Shown: positions 26,515-34,954 of the stretch, one piece after another | How positions within the stretch are numbered: position 1 is the first letter of the stretch | Layout: the number at the start of each line of letters is the position of its first letter | Source of the DNA: an uncultured Lachnospiraceae bacterium | Lineage (GTDB): Bacteria; Bacillota; Clostridia; Lachnospirales; Lachnospiraceae | DNA length: 49,271 nucleotides | NCBI GenBank assembly: GCA_905209075.1 | Contig: CAJLRL010000016.1 | Span: forward strand, 1-49,271 | Reading direction: 5' to 3' | The notes under the pieces: generated by a model | Databases searched by the model: none | The model's input: only the letters and a program-made list of their open reading frames with translations | What the model was told of the DNA's origin: nothing | Made by a program: the position numbers and the translations under genes

Positions 26515-27596
26515 TATGCATTTTCCTCCTCAAATTTCTTCATAAATCCTACAAGCTTTTCTACACCTTCTTTTGGCATAGCATTGTATATAGATGCCCT
26601 CATTCCACCTACTGTACGGTGTCCTTTGAGATTTACAAAGCCTGCGGCTGTAGCTTCTTTTACAAATTTAGCATCAAGATCTGCATCTCCTGTAACAAAA
26701 GGAACATTCATAAGAGATCTGTCCTCTTTTCTGACTGTACCCTTAAAAAGTCTGCTCTGGTCTAAATAATCATAAAGGATCTTTGCTTTTTCTTCATTTC
26801 TTTCTTTCATCACTGAAAGACCGCCCATTTTCTTGAGCCATTTAAATACTTTTCCACAAATATAAATTCCATAGCATGGAGGTGTATTGTAAAGTGAATC
26901 ATTGTCTGCCTGTGTCTTCCATTTAAGCATTGTAGGCGTTCCCGGAAGGCAGTTGTCTGTTATGAGATCCTCACGGATAATAGCTATAACTACACCGGCA
27001 GGTCCTATATTTTTCTGGACTCCGCCATATATAACTGCATATTTTGAAACATCAACAGGCTCTGATAAGAAGCATGAAGATACATCAGCAACTAAATCTT
27101 TTCCTTTTGTATTAGGAAGTTTTTTATATTTTGTTCCATATATTGTATTATTCTCACATATGTATACATAATCCATATCATCTGTTATCGGAAGATCTGA
27201 ACAATCCGGAATATATGAGAAAGTCTCATCTGCTGATGATGCAAGTTCTACAGCTTCACCATATATCTTTGCTTCAGCAAAGGCCTTTTTGGCCCACTGT
27301 CCGGTGATCACATATCCGGCTTTTTTGTTTTTCATAAGGTTCATTGGTACTTCTGCGAAAAACTGTGATGCACCACCCTGTAAGAAAAGTACTTTGTAAT
27401 TGTCCGGTATATCCATAAGGTCACGAAGATCTGCTTCCGCTTCTTTGATTATGTCATCAAACCATTTTGATCTGTGGCTCATCTCCATAACGGACATTCC
27501 GCTTCCCTTATAATCCATCATCTCTGCTGCTGCTTCCTGCAATACTTCTTCTGGTAATACTGCTGGTCCTGCAGAAAAGTTATAAACTCTACTCAT
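26514..27596 (-). CDS. serC: Phosphoserine aminotransferase
   Basis: This 360-residue PLP enzyme converts 3-phosphohydroxypyruvate and glutamate to phosphoserine. The start MSRVYNFSAGPAVLPEEVL is the family N-terminus. ATG at 27594-27596 is eight bases after AGGAGG, and the earlier in-frame codons are rejected. PLP-lysine is in YGGVQKNIGPAGV. The substrate-binding MSHRSKWF motif and the final GGMRASIYNAMP motif are present. It overlaps the end of ilvB by eight bases and serA by one. Phosphoserine phosphatase is not in the window. Confidence 0.95.
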   Translation of the reverse strand: MSRVYNFSAGPAVLPEEVLQEAAAEMMDYKGSGMSVMEMSHRSKWFDDIIKEAEADLRDLMDIPDNYKVLFLQGGASQFFAEVPMNLMKNKKAGYVITGQWAKKAFAEAKIYGEAVELASSADETFSYIPDCSDLPITDDMDYVYICENNTIYGTKYKKLPNTKGKDLVADVSSCFLSEPVDVSKYAVIYGGVQKNIGPAGVVIAIIREDLITDNCLPGTPTMLKWKTQADNDSLYNTPPCYGIYICGKVFKWLKKMGGLSVMKERNEEKAKILYDYLDQSRLFKGTVRKEDRSLMNVPFVTGDADLDAKFVKEATAAGFVNLKGHRTVGGMRASIYNAMPKEGVEKLVGFMKKFEEENA

Positions 27597-29286
27597 TTTC
27601 ATTTCCTCCTTGTTTTGCGTTATAATCTTCTTCATCAAATGATTCGTTTATAGGTGCCCCCGGTGCTACCATAGGCCATACCTTGTCATCTGAATCTATA
27701 ATACAGTCGATAACAAATGGTGTTTTGCTGTTTAAAGCCTCACTAAAAGCTTTTTCAAATTCTTCTTTCGATGTCACACGTCTGGCTGCCGCACCCATTG
27801 CCTCTGAAAGTTTAACATAATCAACTCCATCATCAAGCACGGTTGCCGAATAGTGTTTTTCATAGAAAAGTGTCTGCCACTGTCTTACCATTCCAAGTAC
27901 ATGATTATTTATGATCACTTCAATGATCGGAAGCTTTTCCCTCGATGCCGTTGCAAGTTCGTTCATGTTCATTCTGAAACATCCGTCACCTGCAATATTT
28001 ATTACCGTCTTGTCAGGATTTGCTGTTTTTGCACCTATTGCAGCTCCAAGTCCATATCCCATGGTTCCTAGTCCGCCTGATGTAAGAAGTGTTCTAGGCT
28101 TTTTATATTTGTAATATTGAGCAGCCCACATCTGATGCTGACCGACCTCAGTGACCATTATAGCATTTCCTTCAACCATTTCATAGATTTTTTCAATAAT
28201 ATATGGTCCACTGAGACCTTCTTTATTGTATGTAAGCGGAAAAGTCTTCGCATATGCAAGCACATGTTCTTTCCATGAATTATGGTCAAGCTGTTCAAGC
28301 TTTTGATTCATACGCTTTAATACTTCTTTAACATCACCGACAACACTTTCTGTCACACGTATATTTTTATTTATTTCTGCCGGATCCACATCAAATTGTA
28401 ATATCTTTGCCTGGCTGGCAAATTTCTTAGGATTTCCAAGCACACGATCCGAAAATCTTGTTCCTATGGCAATCAAAAGATCACATTCGGAAACACCAAG
28501 ATTCGATGTTTTTGTTCCGTGCATTCCAAGCATTCCTGTATAATTTTCAGATGTACCATCATATGCACCTTTACCCATAAGAGTATCGCATACCGGCGCA
28601 TCAACCTTTTCGACAAATTCTCTTAATTCTTCACTTGCATCTGCCAATACGACACCGCCACCAACAAAAATATATGGCTTTTTTGAAGACTTTATGAGTC
28701 TGACTGCTTTATCTATATCTTCATCTGTGATCATTTCTGTCAGCCGCTTCGGTTTTTCTATCTTTTTGCTTTCAAATTCAACCATATTGGCGGTTACGTC
28801 TTTTGGAATATCTACGAGTACCGGACCTGGTCTTCCTTTTCGTGCGATATCAAACGCACGTCTAATAGTATCAGCAAGTTTCTCCACATCTTTTACGATA
28901 AAACTATACTTAGTGACCGGTGTTGTGATTCCGGCAATATCAACTTCCTGAAAACTATCCTTTCCAAGCAGCGACACTCCTACATTACATGTAATTGCAA
29001 CCATTGGAATCGAATCCATGTATGCTGTAGAAATTCCTGTTACAAGATTTGTCGCACCCGGACCGCTTGTTGCAAAACATACACCGACTTTGCCGGTACT
29101 TCTTGCATATCCGTCAGCGGCATGGCTTGCGCCCTGCTCATGTGATGTAAGTACATGTCTGATTTCCGGATGCTTATATAATTCATCATATACATTAAGA
29201 ATCGCACCACCCGGATATCCAAATACTGTGTCAACTCCCTGTTCTTTTAAACATTCTATAATAACCTGTGATCCTGTTAACTGCAT
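27589..29286 (-). CDS. ilvB: Acetolactate synthase, large (catalytic) subunit
   Basis: This 565-residue thiamine-diphosphate enzyme joins two pyruvates, or pyruvate and 2-oxobutyrate, at the start of branched-chain amino acid synthesis. The catalytic Glu50 sits in TSHEQGASHAADGYAR. The thiamine-diphosphate and magnesium motif is GDGCFRMNMNELATA to VIINN. The length and FAD-type middle domain indicate the biosynthetic type. GAGG precedes the start. The regulatory subunit gene ilvN (ilvH) is not in this operon. It lies 47 bases after ilvD and overlaps serC. Confidence 0.95.
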   Translation of the reverse strand: MQLTGSQVIIECLKEQGVDTVFGYPGGAILNVYDELYKHPEIRHVLTSHEQGASHAADGYARSTGKVGVCFATSGPGATNLVTGISTAYMDSIPMVAITCNVGVSLLGKDSFQEVDIAGITTPVTKYSFIVKDVEKLADTIRRAFDIARKGRPGPVLVDIPKDVTANMVEFESKKIEKPKRLTEMITDEDIDKAVRLIKSSKKPYIFVGGGVVLADASEELREFVEKVDAPVCDTLMGKGAYDGTSENYTGMLGMHGTKTSNLGVSECDLLIAIGTRFSDRVLGNPKKFASQAKILQFDVDPAEINKNIRVTESVVGDVKEVLKRMNQKLEQLDHNSWKEHVLAYAKTFPLTYNKEGLSGPYIIEKIYEMVEGNAIMVTEVGQHQMWAAQYYKYKKPRTLLTSGGLGTMGYGLGAAIGAKTANPDKTVINIAGDGCFRMNMNELATASREKLPIIEVIINNHVLGMVRQWQTLFYEKHYSATVLDDGVDYVKLSEAMGAAARRVTSKEEFEKAFSEALNSKTPFVIDCIIDSDDKVWPMVAPGAPINESFDEEDYNAKQGGNENE

Positions 29287-29333
29287 TTTATATCAATCCT
29301 CATATCTGTATTTTGATTTTGACAGAATACATT

Positions 29334-31013
29334 TTAAGCATTCTGCTCACCAGGTAAAGCAAGTATTGCACCTCTGTTACCTGATGTAACTAGTGAAGCA
29401 TACCTCTTTAAATATCCTGTCGTAACCTTCGGCTCTCTTGGCTGCCATTTAGCTTTACGCTTTTTAAGCTCTTCATCCGATACATCAAGCTCTAATTTCA
29501 AATTAGGAATGTCTATTTTTATGATATCACCTTCCTCAACCAATGCGATCGGTCCACCTACGGCTGCTTCAGGTGAAACATGTCCTATAGAAGCTCCTCT
29601 TGATGCACCAGAAAATCTTCCATCTGTGATAAGTGCAACAGAACTTCCAAGTCCCATACCTGCGATTGCCGATGTAGGATTTAACATTTCCCTCATTCCA
29701 GGTCCGCCTTTTGGTCCTTCGTATCTGATAACAACTACATCACCTTCTACGATTCTGCCGCCTTTAATAGCAGCAATCGCATCTTCTTCACAGTCGAATA
29801 CTCTTGCCGGACCTTCATGAACCATCATCTCTTCAACAACAGCTGAACGTTTAACAACAGATCCATCAGGAGCGAGATTTCCTTTAAGCACTGCAAGTCC
29901 GCCTGTCTTTGAATATGGATTATCAACAGGTCTTATGACCTCAGGATCTTTATTTACTGCATTTTTTATATTTTCTCCAACAGTCTTTCCTGTGACAGTC
30001 ATACAATCTGTATTGAGAAGTCCGATGTCAGCAAGTTCTTTCATAACTGCCCATACACCGCCGGCCTCATTTAAGTCTTCCATGTATGTAGGACCTGCCG
30101 GAGCAAGATGACAAAGATTAGGTGTCTTTTCACTGATCGGATTTGCAAAACTGATATCAAAATCAAAGCCTATCTCATGTGCGATCGCCGGAAGATGAAG
30201 CATTGAGTTCGTAGAACATCCAAGTGCCATATCTACTGTAAGTGCATTCATTATAGCATCCTTTGTCATGATATCTCTTGCTTTTATTCCTTTATTGTAC
30301 ATATCCATAACAGCCATTCCTGCATGCTTTGCAAGACGGATACGCTCAGAATATACTGCCGGGATAGTTCCGTTTCCGCGAAGTCCCATTCCAAGAGCCT
30401 CTGTAAGACAATTCATGGAATTTGCTGTATACATTCCTGAACATGATCCACATGTTGGACAGACTTTATTTTCATATTCGCATACATCTTCTTCCGTCAT
30501 TGTTCCGGCTGCATATGATCCTACTGCCTCAAACATTGATGAAAGACTTCTCTTTCTTCCTTTTATGTGGCCTGCAAGCATTGGGCCTCCTGACACAAAT
30601 ACTGTAGGAAGATTAAGACGGGCAGCTGCCATGAGAAGCCCTGGCACATTTTTATCACAGTTTGGCACCATGACAAGTGCATCAAACTGATGTGCAATAG
30701 CCATACATTCCGTAGAATCAGCGATAAGATCCCTTGTGACAAGAGAATATTTCATTCCGACATGTCCCATTGCTATACCATCACACACTGCTATGGCAGG
30801 GAATACCACAGGTACACCGCCGGCCTCTGCCACACCAAGTTTTACTGCGTTTACGATTTTGTCGATATTCATATGTCCCGGAACTATCTCATTATACGAG
30901 CTTACAATTCCGACCATTGGCTTTTTCATTTCTTCGGGTGTAAAACCTAACGCATTAAATAAACTTCTCGCCGGTGCCTGCTGCATTCCGGCTCTTGCAT
31001 TATCACTTATCAT
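29334..31013 (-). CDS. ilvD: Dihydroxy-acid dehydratase
   Basis: This 559-residue iron-sulfur enzyme dehydrates 2,3-dihydroxy-3-methylbutanoate to 2-oxoisovalerate for valine and leucine. The cluster cysteines are in NCDKNVPG and CPTCGSCSGMYTANSMNCL. The C-terminal swivelling domain holds GGPGMREMLNPTSAIAGMG. The start follows AAGGAG. It lies 109 bases after leuB and before ilvB. The oxygen-sensitive cluster suits an anaerobe. Confidence 0.97.
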   Translation of the reverse strand: MISDNARAGMQQAPARSLFNALGFTPEEMKKPMVGIVSSYNEIVPGHMNIDKIVNAVKLGVAEAGGVPVVFPAIAVCDGIAMGHVGMKYSLVTRDLIADSTECMAIAHQFDALVMVPNCDKNVPGLLMAAARLNLPTVFVSGGPMLAGHIKGRKRSLSSMFEAVGSYAAGTMTEEDVCEYENKVCPTCGSCSGMYTANSMNCLTEALGMGLRGNGTIPAVYSERIRLAKHAGMAVMDMYNKGIKARDIMTKDAIMNALTVDMALGCSTNSMLHLPAIAHEIGFDFDISFANPISEKTPNLCHLAPAGPTYMEDLNEAGGVWAVMKELADIGLLNTDCMTVTGKTVGENIKNAVNKDPEVIRPVDNPYSKTGGLAVLKGNLAPDGSVVKRSAVVEEMMVHEGPARVFDCEEDAIAAIKGGRIVEGDVVVIRYEGPKGGPGMREMLNPTSAIAGMGLGSSVALITDGRFSGASRGASIGHVSPEAAVGGPIALVEEGDIIKIDIPNLKLELDVSDEELKKRKAKWQPREPKVTTGYLKRYASLVTSGNRGAILALPGEQNA

Positions 31014-31122
31014 ATTTTATCTCCTTATTTATCTCCATTTAATCCTTTTCGTATCTGCTTCAAGTTATATTGCCACATATTGATAGTTATAGGTATTTAT
31101 GATTTTATACTTAAACTGATGA

Positions 31123-32223
31123 TCATACACGTTCTGCGATAAGATCACCCATCTGCGATGTTCCGACCTGTGTGATGCCATCTGCAGACTCACCCGGCTG
31201 AGGCATTATATCGATCGTTCTAAAGCCTTCTTTTAATACCTGTTTTACCGCATCCTCTATGGCCTGTGCCTCTTTATCGAGGTCAAACGAATAACGCAGC
31301 ATCATTGCTGCCGAAAGAATAGTTGCGATCGGGTTTGCAATTCCTTTTCCTGCGATATCAGGTGCCGATCCGCCGCTTGGCTCGTAAAGACCAAATTTTG
31401 TATCATTAAGACTTGCCGATGAAAGCATTCCGATGGAACCTGTCACCATGCTCGCCTCATCTGATAATATATCTCCAAACATATTTTCTGTAAGTATCAC
31501 ATCAAACTGCTTAGGATCTTTTACAAGCTGCATTGCACAGTTATCTACAAGCATATGCTCATATGTAACCTCTGGATAATCCTTTGCTACTTCCTCTACG
31601 ATCTTTCTCCATAATCTTGAAGAATCCAGCACGTTTGCCTTGTCCACAGATGTAACTTTCTTTCTTCTCTTCATTGCTATATCAAATCCACGTTTTGCAA
31701 TGCGCCGTATTTCATTTTCATTGTATGTAAGCGTATCTGTTGCAGTGACTACACCATCTATTTCTTTTGTTTCCCTGGCTCCGAAATAAAGACCTCCAGT
31801 AAGCTCACGCATGATCATCATATCAAATCCATCTCCGATTATATCAGCACGAAGCGGACATGCTGCTGAAAGCTCCTTATATAAATAAGCTGGACGCAGA
31901 TTGGCAAATAGATTGAGCGATTTTCTAAGCTTTAAAAGTCCTGCCTCAGGTCGAAGCTGTGGTTCAAGCTTATACCATGGCGATGTTGCAGTATTGCCAC
32001 CTATCGAGCCCATAAGTACAGCATCGCTTGCTTGTGCAGTCTCAATCGCCTCATCTGTCAGGGGAACACCTGTCGCATCGATCGAGCATCCTCCCATGAG
32101 TATTTCAGTATAGTTAAATTTATGACCATACTTATCTGCAATTTTATCTAATACTTTCTTTGCCTCTGTAACGATCTCCGGTCCGATCCCATCTCCGGAA
32201 ATAACTCCAACTTTATATTCCAT
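31123..32223 (-). CDS. leuB: 3-isopropylmalate dehydrogenase
   Basis: This 366-residue enzyme oxidatively decarboxylates 3-isopropylmalate in leucine synthesis. The N-terminus is YKVGVISGDGIGPEIV. The substrate and NAD sites are seen in LMGSIGGNTATSPWYKLEPQ, LRKSLNLFANLRPA and FGDILSDEASMV. ATG at 32221-32223 lies nine bases from GAGG; an in-frame TTG two codons earlier is not preferred. It is the first gene of the leuB-ilvD-ilvB-serC-serA transcript. leuA and leuCD are absent, so the leucine pathway is split around the chromosome. Confidence 0.95.
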   Translation of the reverse strand: MEYKVGVISGDGIGPEIVTEAKKVLDKIADKYGHKFNYTEILMGGCSIDATGVPLTDEAIETAQASDAVLMGSIGGNTATSPWYKLEPQLRPEAGLLKLRKSLNLFANLRPAYLYKELSAACPLRADIIGDGFDMMIMRELTGGLYFGARETKEIDGVVTATDTLTYNENEIRRIAKRGFDIAMKRRKKVTSVDKANVLDSSRLWRKIVEEVAKDYPEVTYEHMLVDNCAMQLVKDPKQFDVILTENMFGDILSDEASMVTGSIGMLSSASLNDTKFGLYEPSGGSAPDIAGKGIANPIATILSAAMMLRYSFDLDKEAQAIEDAVKQVLKEGFRTIDIMPQPGESADGITQVGTSQMGDLIAERV

Positions 32224-32259
32224 TATCAATTACCTCGTTTTCAAATAATACTAATTAAT

Positions 32260-32288
32260 ATATTAAAGCAATAAAGTATATATTTCAA
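32260..32288 (-). promoter_or_regulatory. Predicted promoter of the leuB-ilv-ser operon
   Basis: On the minus strand TTGAAA (32283-32288) and TAATAT (32260-32265) are 17 bases apart. The start would be near 32253, about 30 bases before leuB. No T-box or leader peptide fits in that space, so control must come from a DNA-binding protein or from farther upstream. Confidence 0.5.
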
Positions 32289-32688
32289 TACGATTTATAT
32301 TGTAGTTTTTCATAAATGCTATAACTAATAATTATAATGAATGTTTATATTATTCTTTTAATATATAAATAAAGTATTCGCCTCTGAATCCGGAACAGAT
32401 TCGTCACGAATACAGATAATGCGATAGAAGTCAACTGTGTTTCTTCCAGTTTTGTGGTAATGCTACTCATACCATAACAGCATTTGCTCAGGCTGAAGGT
32501 GCTCTCGACGGTGCTTTCTTTTTCCCAACAAAATTTCTGTGTCTCCCTATCTCAAAAATACACCGGGAAACAGAACTTTATGTGCTTCAGGAATCTGCCA
32601 TCTACCTGCATGTTTGTGGATACTATGGTATATATATCGCATTTAATCTTTTTATTTTTATATCAGTTCCGAAACCAGTAAAATGAAG
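32289..32688. other. Gene-free stretch, possible transposase debris
   Basis: These 400 bases have no intact gene. On the minus strand between about 32380 and 32648 one frame reads ESTVESTFSLSKCCYGMSS and EETQLTSIALSVFVTN, interrupted by a stop. This resembles the C-terminal part of DDE transposases, but I cannot name a family. The remaining sequence is AT-rich. The stretch borders the toxin-antitoxin locus and relaxase fragment, so decayed mobile DNA is plausible. Confidence 0.35.
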
Positions 32689-32717
32689 TTGAAATCATCC
32701 GCTGATTGTGATATATT
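32689..32717 (+). promoter_or_regulatory. Promoter of the antisense antitoxin RNA
   Basis: TTGAAA (32689-32694) and TATATT (32712-32717) are separated by 17 bases. Transcription would start near 32724, just before the first hairpin of the RNA. The match is nearly as good as that of the toxin promoter. Confidence 0.7.
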
Positions 32718-32723
32718 AAGCAT

Positions 32724-32856
32724 AAAGAAAGGCATCTGCTCGAACAGATGCCTCTTAGGAGCCCCACTCCAAAAGGTGGAGTTTCCCGAGCTAGCTTGTT
32801 TCTCTAATAAATAGAGACGCCTACTCTGGTTGCGACAGAGTAGGCATTTTTATTTT
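32724..32856 (+). ncRNA. Antisense RNA antitoxin of type I system (RatA-like layout)
   Basis: The RNA would start near 32724. It holds a hairpin GGCATCTG/CAGATGCC (32731-32752), a hairpin ACTCCA/TGGAGT (32766-32782), a small TCTCT/AGAGA hairpin (32801-32817) and a terminator GCCTACTCTG/CAGAGTAGGC (32819-32845) followed by ATTTTTATTTT. It runs against the toxin mRNA and overlaps its last codon and 3' untranslated region, as RatA does with txpA in Bacillus. The reverse reading of the first hairpin ends in TTTCTTT and would terminate the toxin mRNA. Base pairing over about 130 bases would repress the toxin. Confidence 0.7.
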
Positions 32857-32966
32857 CGCTTGTTTCTCTTGTCGAGAAAGGCAAGCAACGCAATAACTAA
32901 GCTGCCAAAGGACATCAGCAGAGCTAATATCCCAATGAAAATCGAAATGATCTCATAAGCTGTCAT
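32850..32966 (-). CDS. Type I toxin, holin-like small membrane peptide (Hol_Tox type)
   Basis: This 38-residue peptide is MTAYEIISIFIGILALLMSF followed by GSLVIALLAFLDKRNKRK. One hydrophobic helix plus a LDKRNKRK tail is the signature of putative holin-like toxins of the TxpA/BsrG type, which insert in the membrane. ATG at 32964-32966 is eight bases after GGGAGGT. A longer in-frame reading upstream covers the promoter and leader and is rejected. The leader of about 80 bases contains several short inverted repeats that could limit translation. The antisense RNA is convergent at its 3' end. It is probably a leftover stability gene of a mobile element. Confidence 0.8.
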   Translation of the reverse strand: MTAYEIISIFIGILALLMSFGSLVIALLAFLDKRNKRK

Positions 32967-33054
32967 CGGCGCCACCTCCCTTCCTATGTATTCCGGAAAA
33001 CCGGTCCATTGGCTCGGGAGGCTACCACCCCCTGTCGTGGGTTCCATGGCTGTC

Positions 33055-33083
33055 ATTTTATCACACATCACGACAATTTTCAA
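33055..33083 (-). promoter_or_regulatory. Promoter of the type I toxin
   Basis: On the minus strand TTGAAA (33078-33083) and TAAAAT (33055-33060) are 17 bases apart. The start would be near 33048, leaving a structured leader of about 80 bases ahead of the toxin. Confidence 0.7.
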
Positions 33084-33158
33084 TCCAGTATAATATGCGT
33101 AATGTTCTATAATAAAAATTTCCGCTGTTACAGGCAACATCGAAAGGAGGTGCCAGTT

Positions 33159-33284
33159 ATGGCAATTTATCATATGCAAACTAAAGTCGTCAGTAGTGAT
33201 TCCGGTCGGTCTGCTGTTGCTGCTTCTGCTTGTATGAGCTGTAGCCGGACGTACAAGAGTTACAGTGCAAATTTTATACAGTAA
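33159..33284 (+). pseudogene. MobA/MobL relaxase N-terminal fragment
   Basis: A ribosome binding site (AAAGGAGG) leads into MAIYHMQTKVVSSDSGRSAV and then AASACMSCSRTYKSYSANF before a stop. The MAIYH...GRSAVAA...YMSCSR pattern is the beginning of MobA/MobL-family relaxases, where a long catalytic domain would follow. Only 41 residues remain, and the stop falls inside the yajC terminator, so a deletion has removed the rest. Together with the adjacent toxin locus this marks the site of an integrated mobilisable element. Confidence 0.75.
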
Positions 33285-33313
33285 AAAAAGGAACCATCAC
33301 ACGGATAGTTCCT
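33283..33313 (-). terminator. Terminator of tgt-yajC
   Basis: On the minus strand GGAACTATC pairs with GATGGTTCC (33290-33298 and 33304-33312, one G-U) around a five-base loop. It is followed by seven T. It lies 10 bases after yajC and overlaps the stop of the relaxase fragment. Confidence 0.85.
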
Positions 33314-33321
33314 CAAAAATT

Positions 33322-33633
33322 TTATTCAGCTGCATCCTCAGCCTTCTCAACATCAGCAATGGCTGCTTTCTGCATTGGAATACGGCAGTTTTTGTTATTT
33401 CCAAACTCAACGATTACAGTATCATCCTGAATATCAATGATTGTTCCATAAAAACCGCTTGTAGTAAGAACTGTATCGCCAGTTGCCACTTCACTGAGCA
33501 TCAGCTCTTTTTTCTTCTGCTCCTTCTTCTGTGGACGGATCATAAGGAAATACATAATACCAAATAAAACAACAAGCCATACCAGCATTCCAACTGTTCC
33601 GCCAACATTTGCATTTGCTAAAATTGATGTCAT
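33322..33633 (-). CDS. yajC: Preprotein translocase accessory subunit YajC
   Basis: This 103-residue protein has one N-terminal helix (VGMLVWLVVLFGIMYFLMI), then RPQKKEQKKK and a soluble domain with VATGDTVLTTSGFYGTI, all typical of YajC. It associates with SecDF and the Sec translocon. ATG at 33631-33633 lies eight bases after AGGAGG; the preceding in-frame TTG is not used as start. It follows tgt by 103 bases, the standard tgt-yajC order. Confidence 0.95.
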   Translation of the reverse strand: MTSILANANVGGTVGMLVWLVVLFGIMYFLMIRPQKKEQKKKELMLSEVATGDTVLTTSGFYGTIIDIQDDTVIVEFGNNKNCRIPMQKAAIADVEKAEDAAE

Positions 33634-33736
33634 CAATTTTTCCTCCTAAAATAAATATTCGTAATTAAAATCTAAAATTACAACTATTATCTATTCTACA
33701 CAACAAGTCCTTGTTTAGCAAGGAATTTTGAGAATT

Positions 33737-34888
33737 TTAGTCTTTTTTAATGTTTTCTCCCTGTGTCATTCCATATAATTTATCTGCTTTATATGAAGCA
33801 AATCTGTCATTGTCAAGTGCATCACGTATTTCTTCCATCATATTGTTGTAAAAATAAAGATTATGCAGTACACACAGTCTCATACCAAGCATTTCCTTTG
33901 CCTTGAGCAGATGGCGGATGTATGCCCTTGAATACTTACGGCATGCCGGGCAGCCACAGCCTTCCTCGATTGGACGCATATCTTTTTGGTATTTCTGATT
34001 AAAAAGATTAAGTTTACCCTGATTTGTATAAACATGTCCATGGCGCCCATTCCTGCTAGGATATACACAATCAAAGAAATCTATTCCTCTCTCAACCCCC
34101 TCAAGGATATTGGCAGGTGTCCCTACTCCCATAAGATATGTAGGCTTGTCTGTCGGAAGATACGGTACGGTTTCATCAAGTATATGGTACATTTCCTCAT
34201 GTGTCTCACCTACTGCAAGTCCGCCTACTGCATATCCGTCAAGATCCATTTCTGAGATCCTCTTTGCATGGTCTATTCTTATATCCTTATAAATAGCACC
34301 CTGATTAATTCCAAAAAGAAGCTGCTCTTTGTTTATTGTATCCGGCAGGCTGTTAAGACGTGCCATTTCATTTTTACAGCGCATAAGCCAGCGTGTTGTA
34401 CGGTTTACTGAATTTTCTACATACTGTCTGTCAGCAACACTTGAAGGACATTCATCAAATGCCATCGCTATAGTCGAACCGAGGTTTGATTGTATCTGCA
34501 TGCTTTCCTCAGGTCCCATAAAAATTTTGGCGCCATCTATATGAGAATTAAAATAAACTCCCTCTTCTTTGATTTTCCTTAGCCCTGCAAGTGAAAAAAC
34601 CTGAAATCCACCGGAATCTGTAAGGATTGGACGATCCCAGACCATAAATTTATGAAGTCCGCCTAGCTCCTTTATGATTTTATCTCCGGTTCTGACGTGC
34701 AGATGATAAGTGTTTGAAAGCTCCACCTGACACTTTATTTCTTTAAGGTCTTCTGTTGAAACAGCTCCTTTTATTGCGCCAACTGTTCCCACATTCATAA
34801 ATACCGGTGTCTGTATATCACCATGCACAGTATGGAATATGCCTCTTTTAGCACGTCCCTCCTGTTTTAAAAGTTCATATTTTGCCAT
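33737..34888 (-). CDS. tgt: Queuine/preQ1 tRNA-ribosyltransferase
   Basis: This 383-residue enzyme exchanges guanine 34 of Tyr, His, Asn and Asp tRNAs with the queuosine precursor. Visible sites are DSGGFQVFSLAGLRK, the nucleophile Asp in FFDCVYPSRNGRHG, and the zinc site CGCPACRKYSRAYIRHL with a final His in VLHNLYFYNN. The length is normal. The ATG follows AAAGAGAG. It is followed by yajC as in most bacteria. No queuosine-synthesis gene is present in the window. Confidence 0.97.
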   Translation of the reverse strand: MAKYELLKQEGRAKRGIFHTVHGDIQTPVFMNVGTVGAIKGAVSTEDLKEIKCQVELSNTYHLHVRTGDKIIKELGGLHKFMVWDRPILTDSGGFQVFSLAGLRKIKEEGVYFNSHIDGAKIFMGPEESMQIQSNLGSTIAMAFDECPSSVADRQYVENSVNRTTRWLMRCKNEMARLNSLPDTINKEQLLFGINQGAIYKDIRIDHAKRISEMDLDGYAVGGLAVGETHEEMYHILDETVPYLPTDKPTYLMGVGTPANILEGVERGIDFFDCVYPSRNGRHGHVYTNQGKLNLFNQKYQKDMRPIEEGCGCPACRKYSRAYIRHLLKAKEMLGMRLCVLHNLYFYNNMMEEIRDALDNDRFASYKADKLYGMTQGENIKKD

Positions 34889-34922
34889 AGTTCTCTCTTT
34901 CTTCTTTTATAAATTTCTTTAA

Positions 34923-34941
34923 CAGATCACAAAGTGATCTG
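34923..34941. terminator. Palindrome between pseudogene end and tgt
   Basis: CAGATCAC (34923-34930) and GTGATCTG (34934-34941) pair perfectly around AAA. The tail on the plus strand is ATTTTATTTG, while the minus strand has a weak T-run. It may end transcription of the broken GH13 gene or act as an operator ahead of tgt. Confidence 0.4.
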
Positions 34942-34954
34942 ATTTTATTTGTTT

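Noticed and set aside
32224..32300. T-box or leucine-rich leader peptide ahead of leuB
   Set aside because: The leader from the best promoter is about 30 bases and has no Leu-rich frame or specifier hairpin.
33009..33179. Longer readings of the toxin and relaxase fragment frames
   Set aside because: Both extensions cover promoter elements and have no ribosome binding sites; the internal ATGs have good ones.
33690..33725. TCCTTG-TTTAG-CAAGGA hairpin after tgt as terminator
   Set aside because: The stem has only six pairs and no T-run on the minus strand; tgt and yajC are likely to be co-transcribed.
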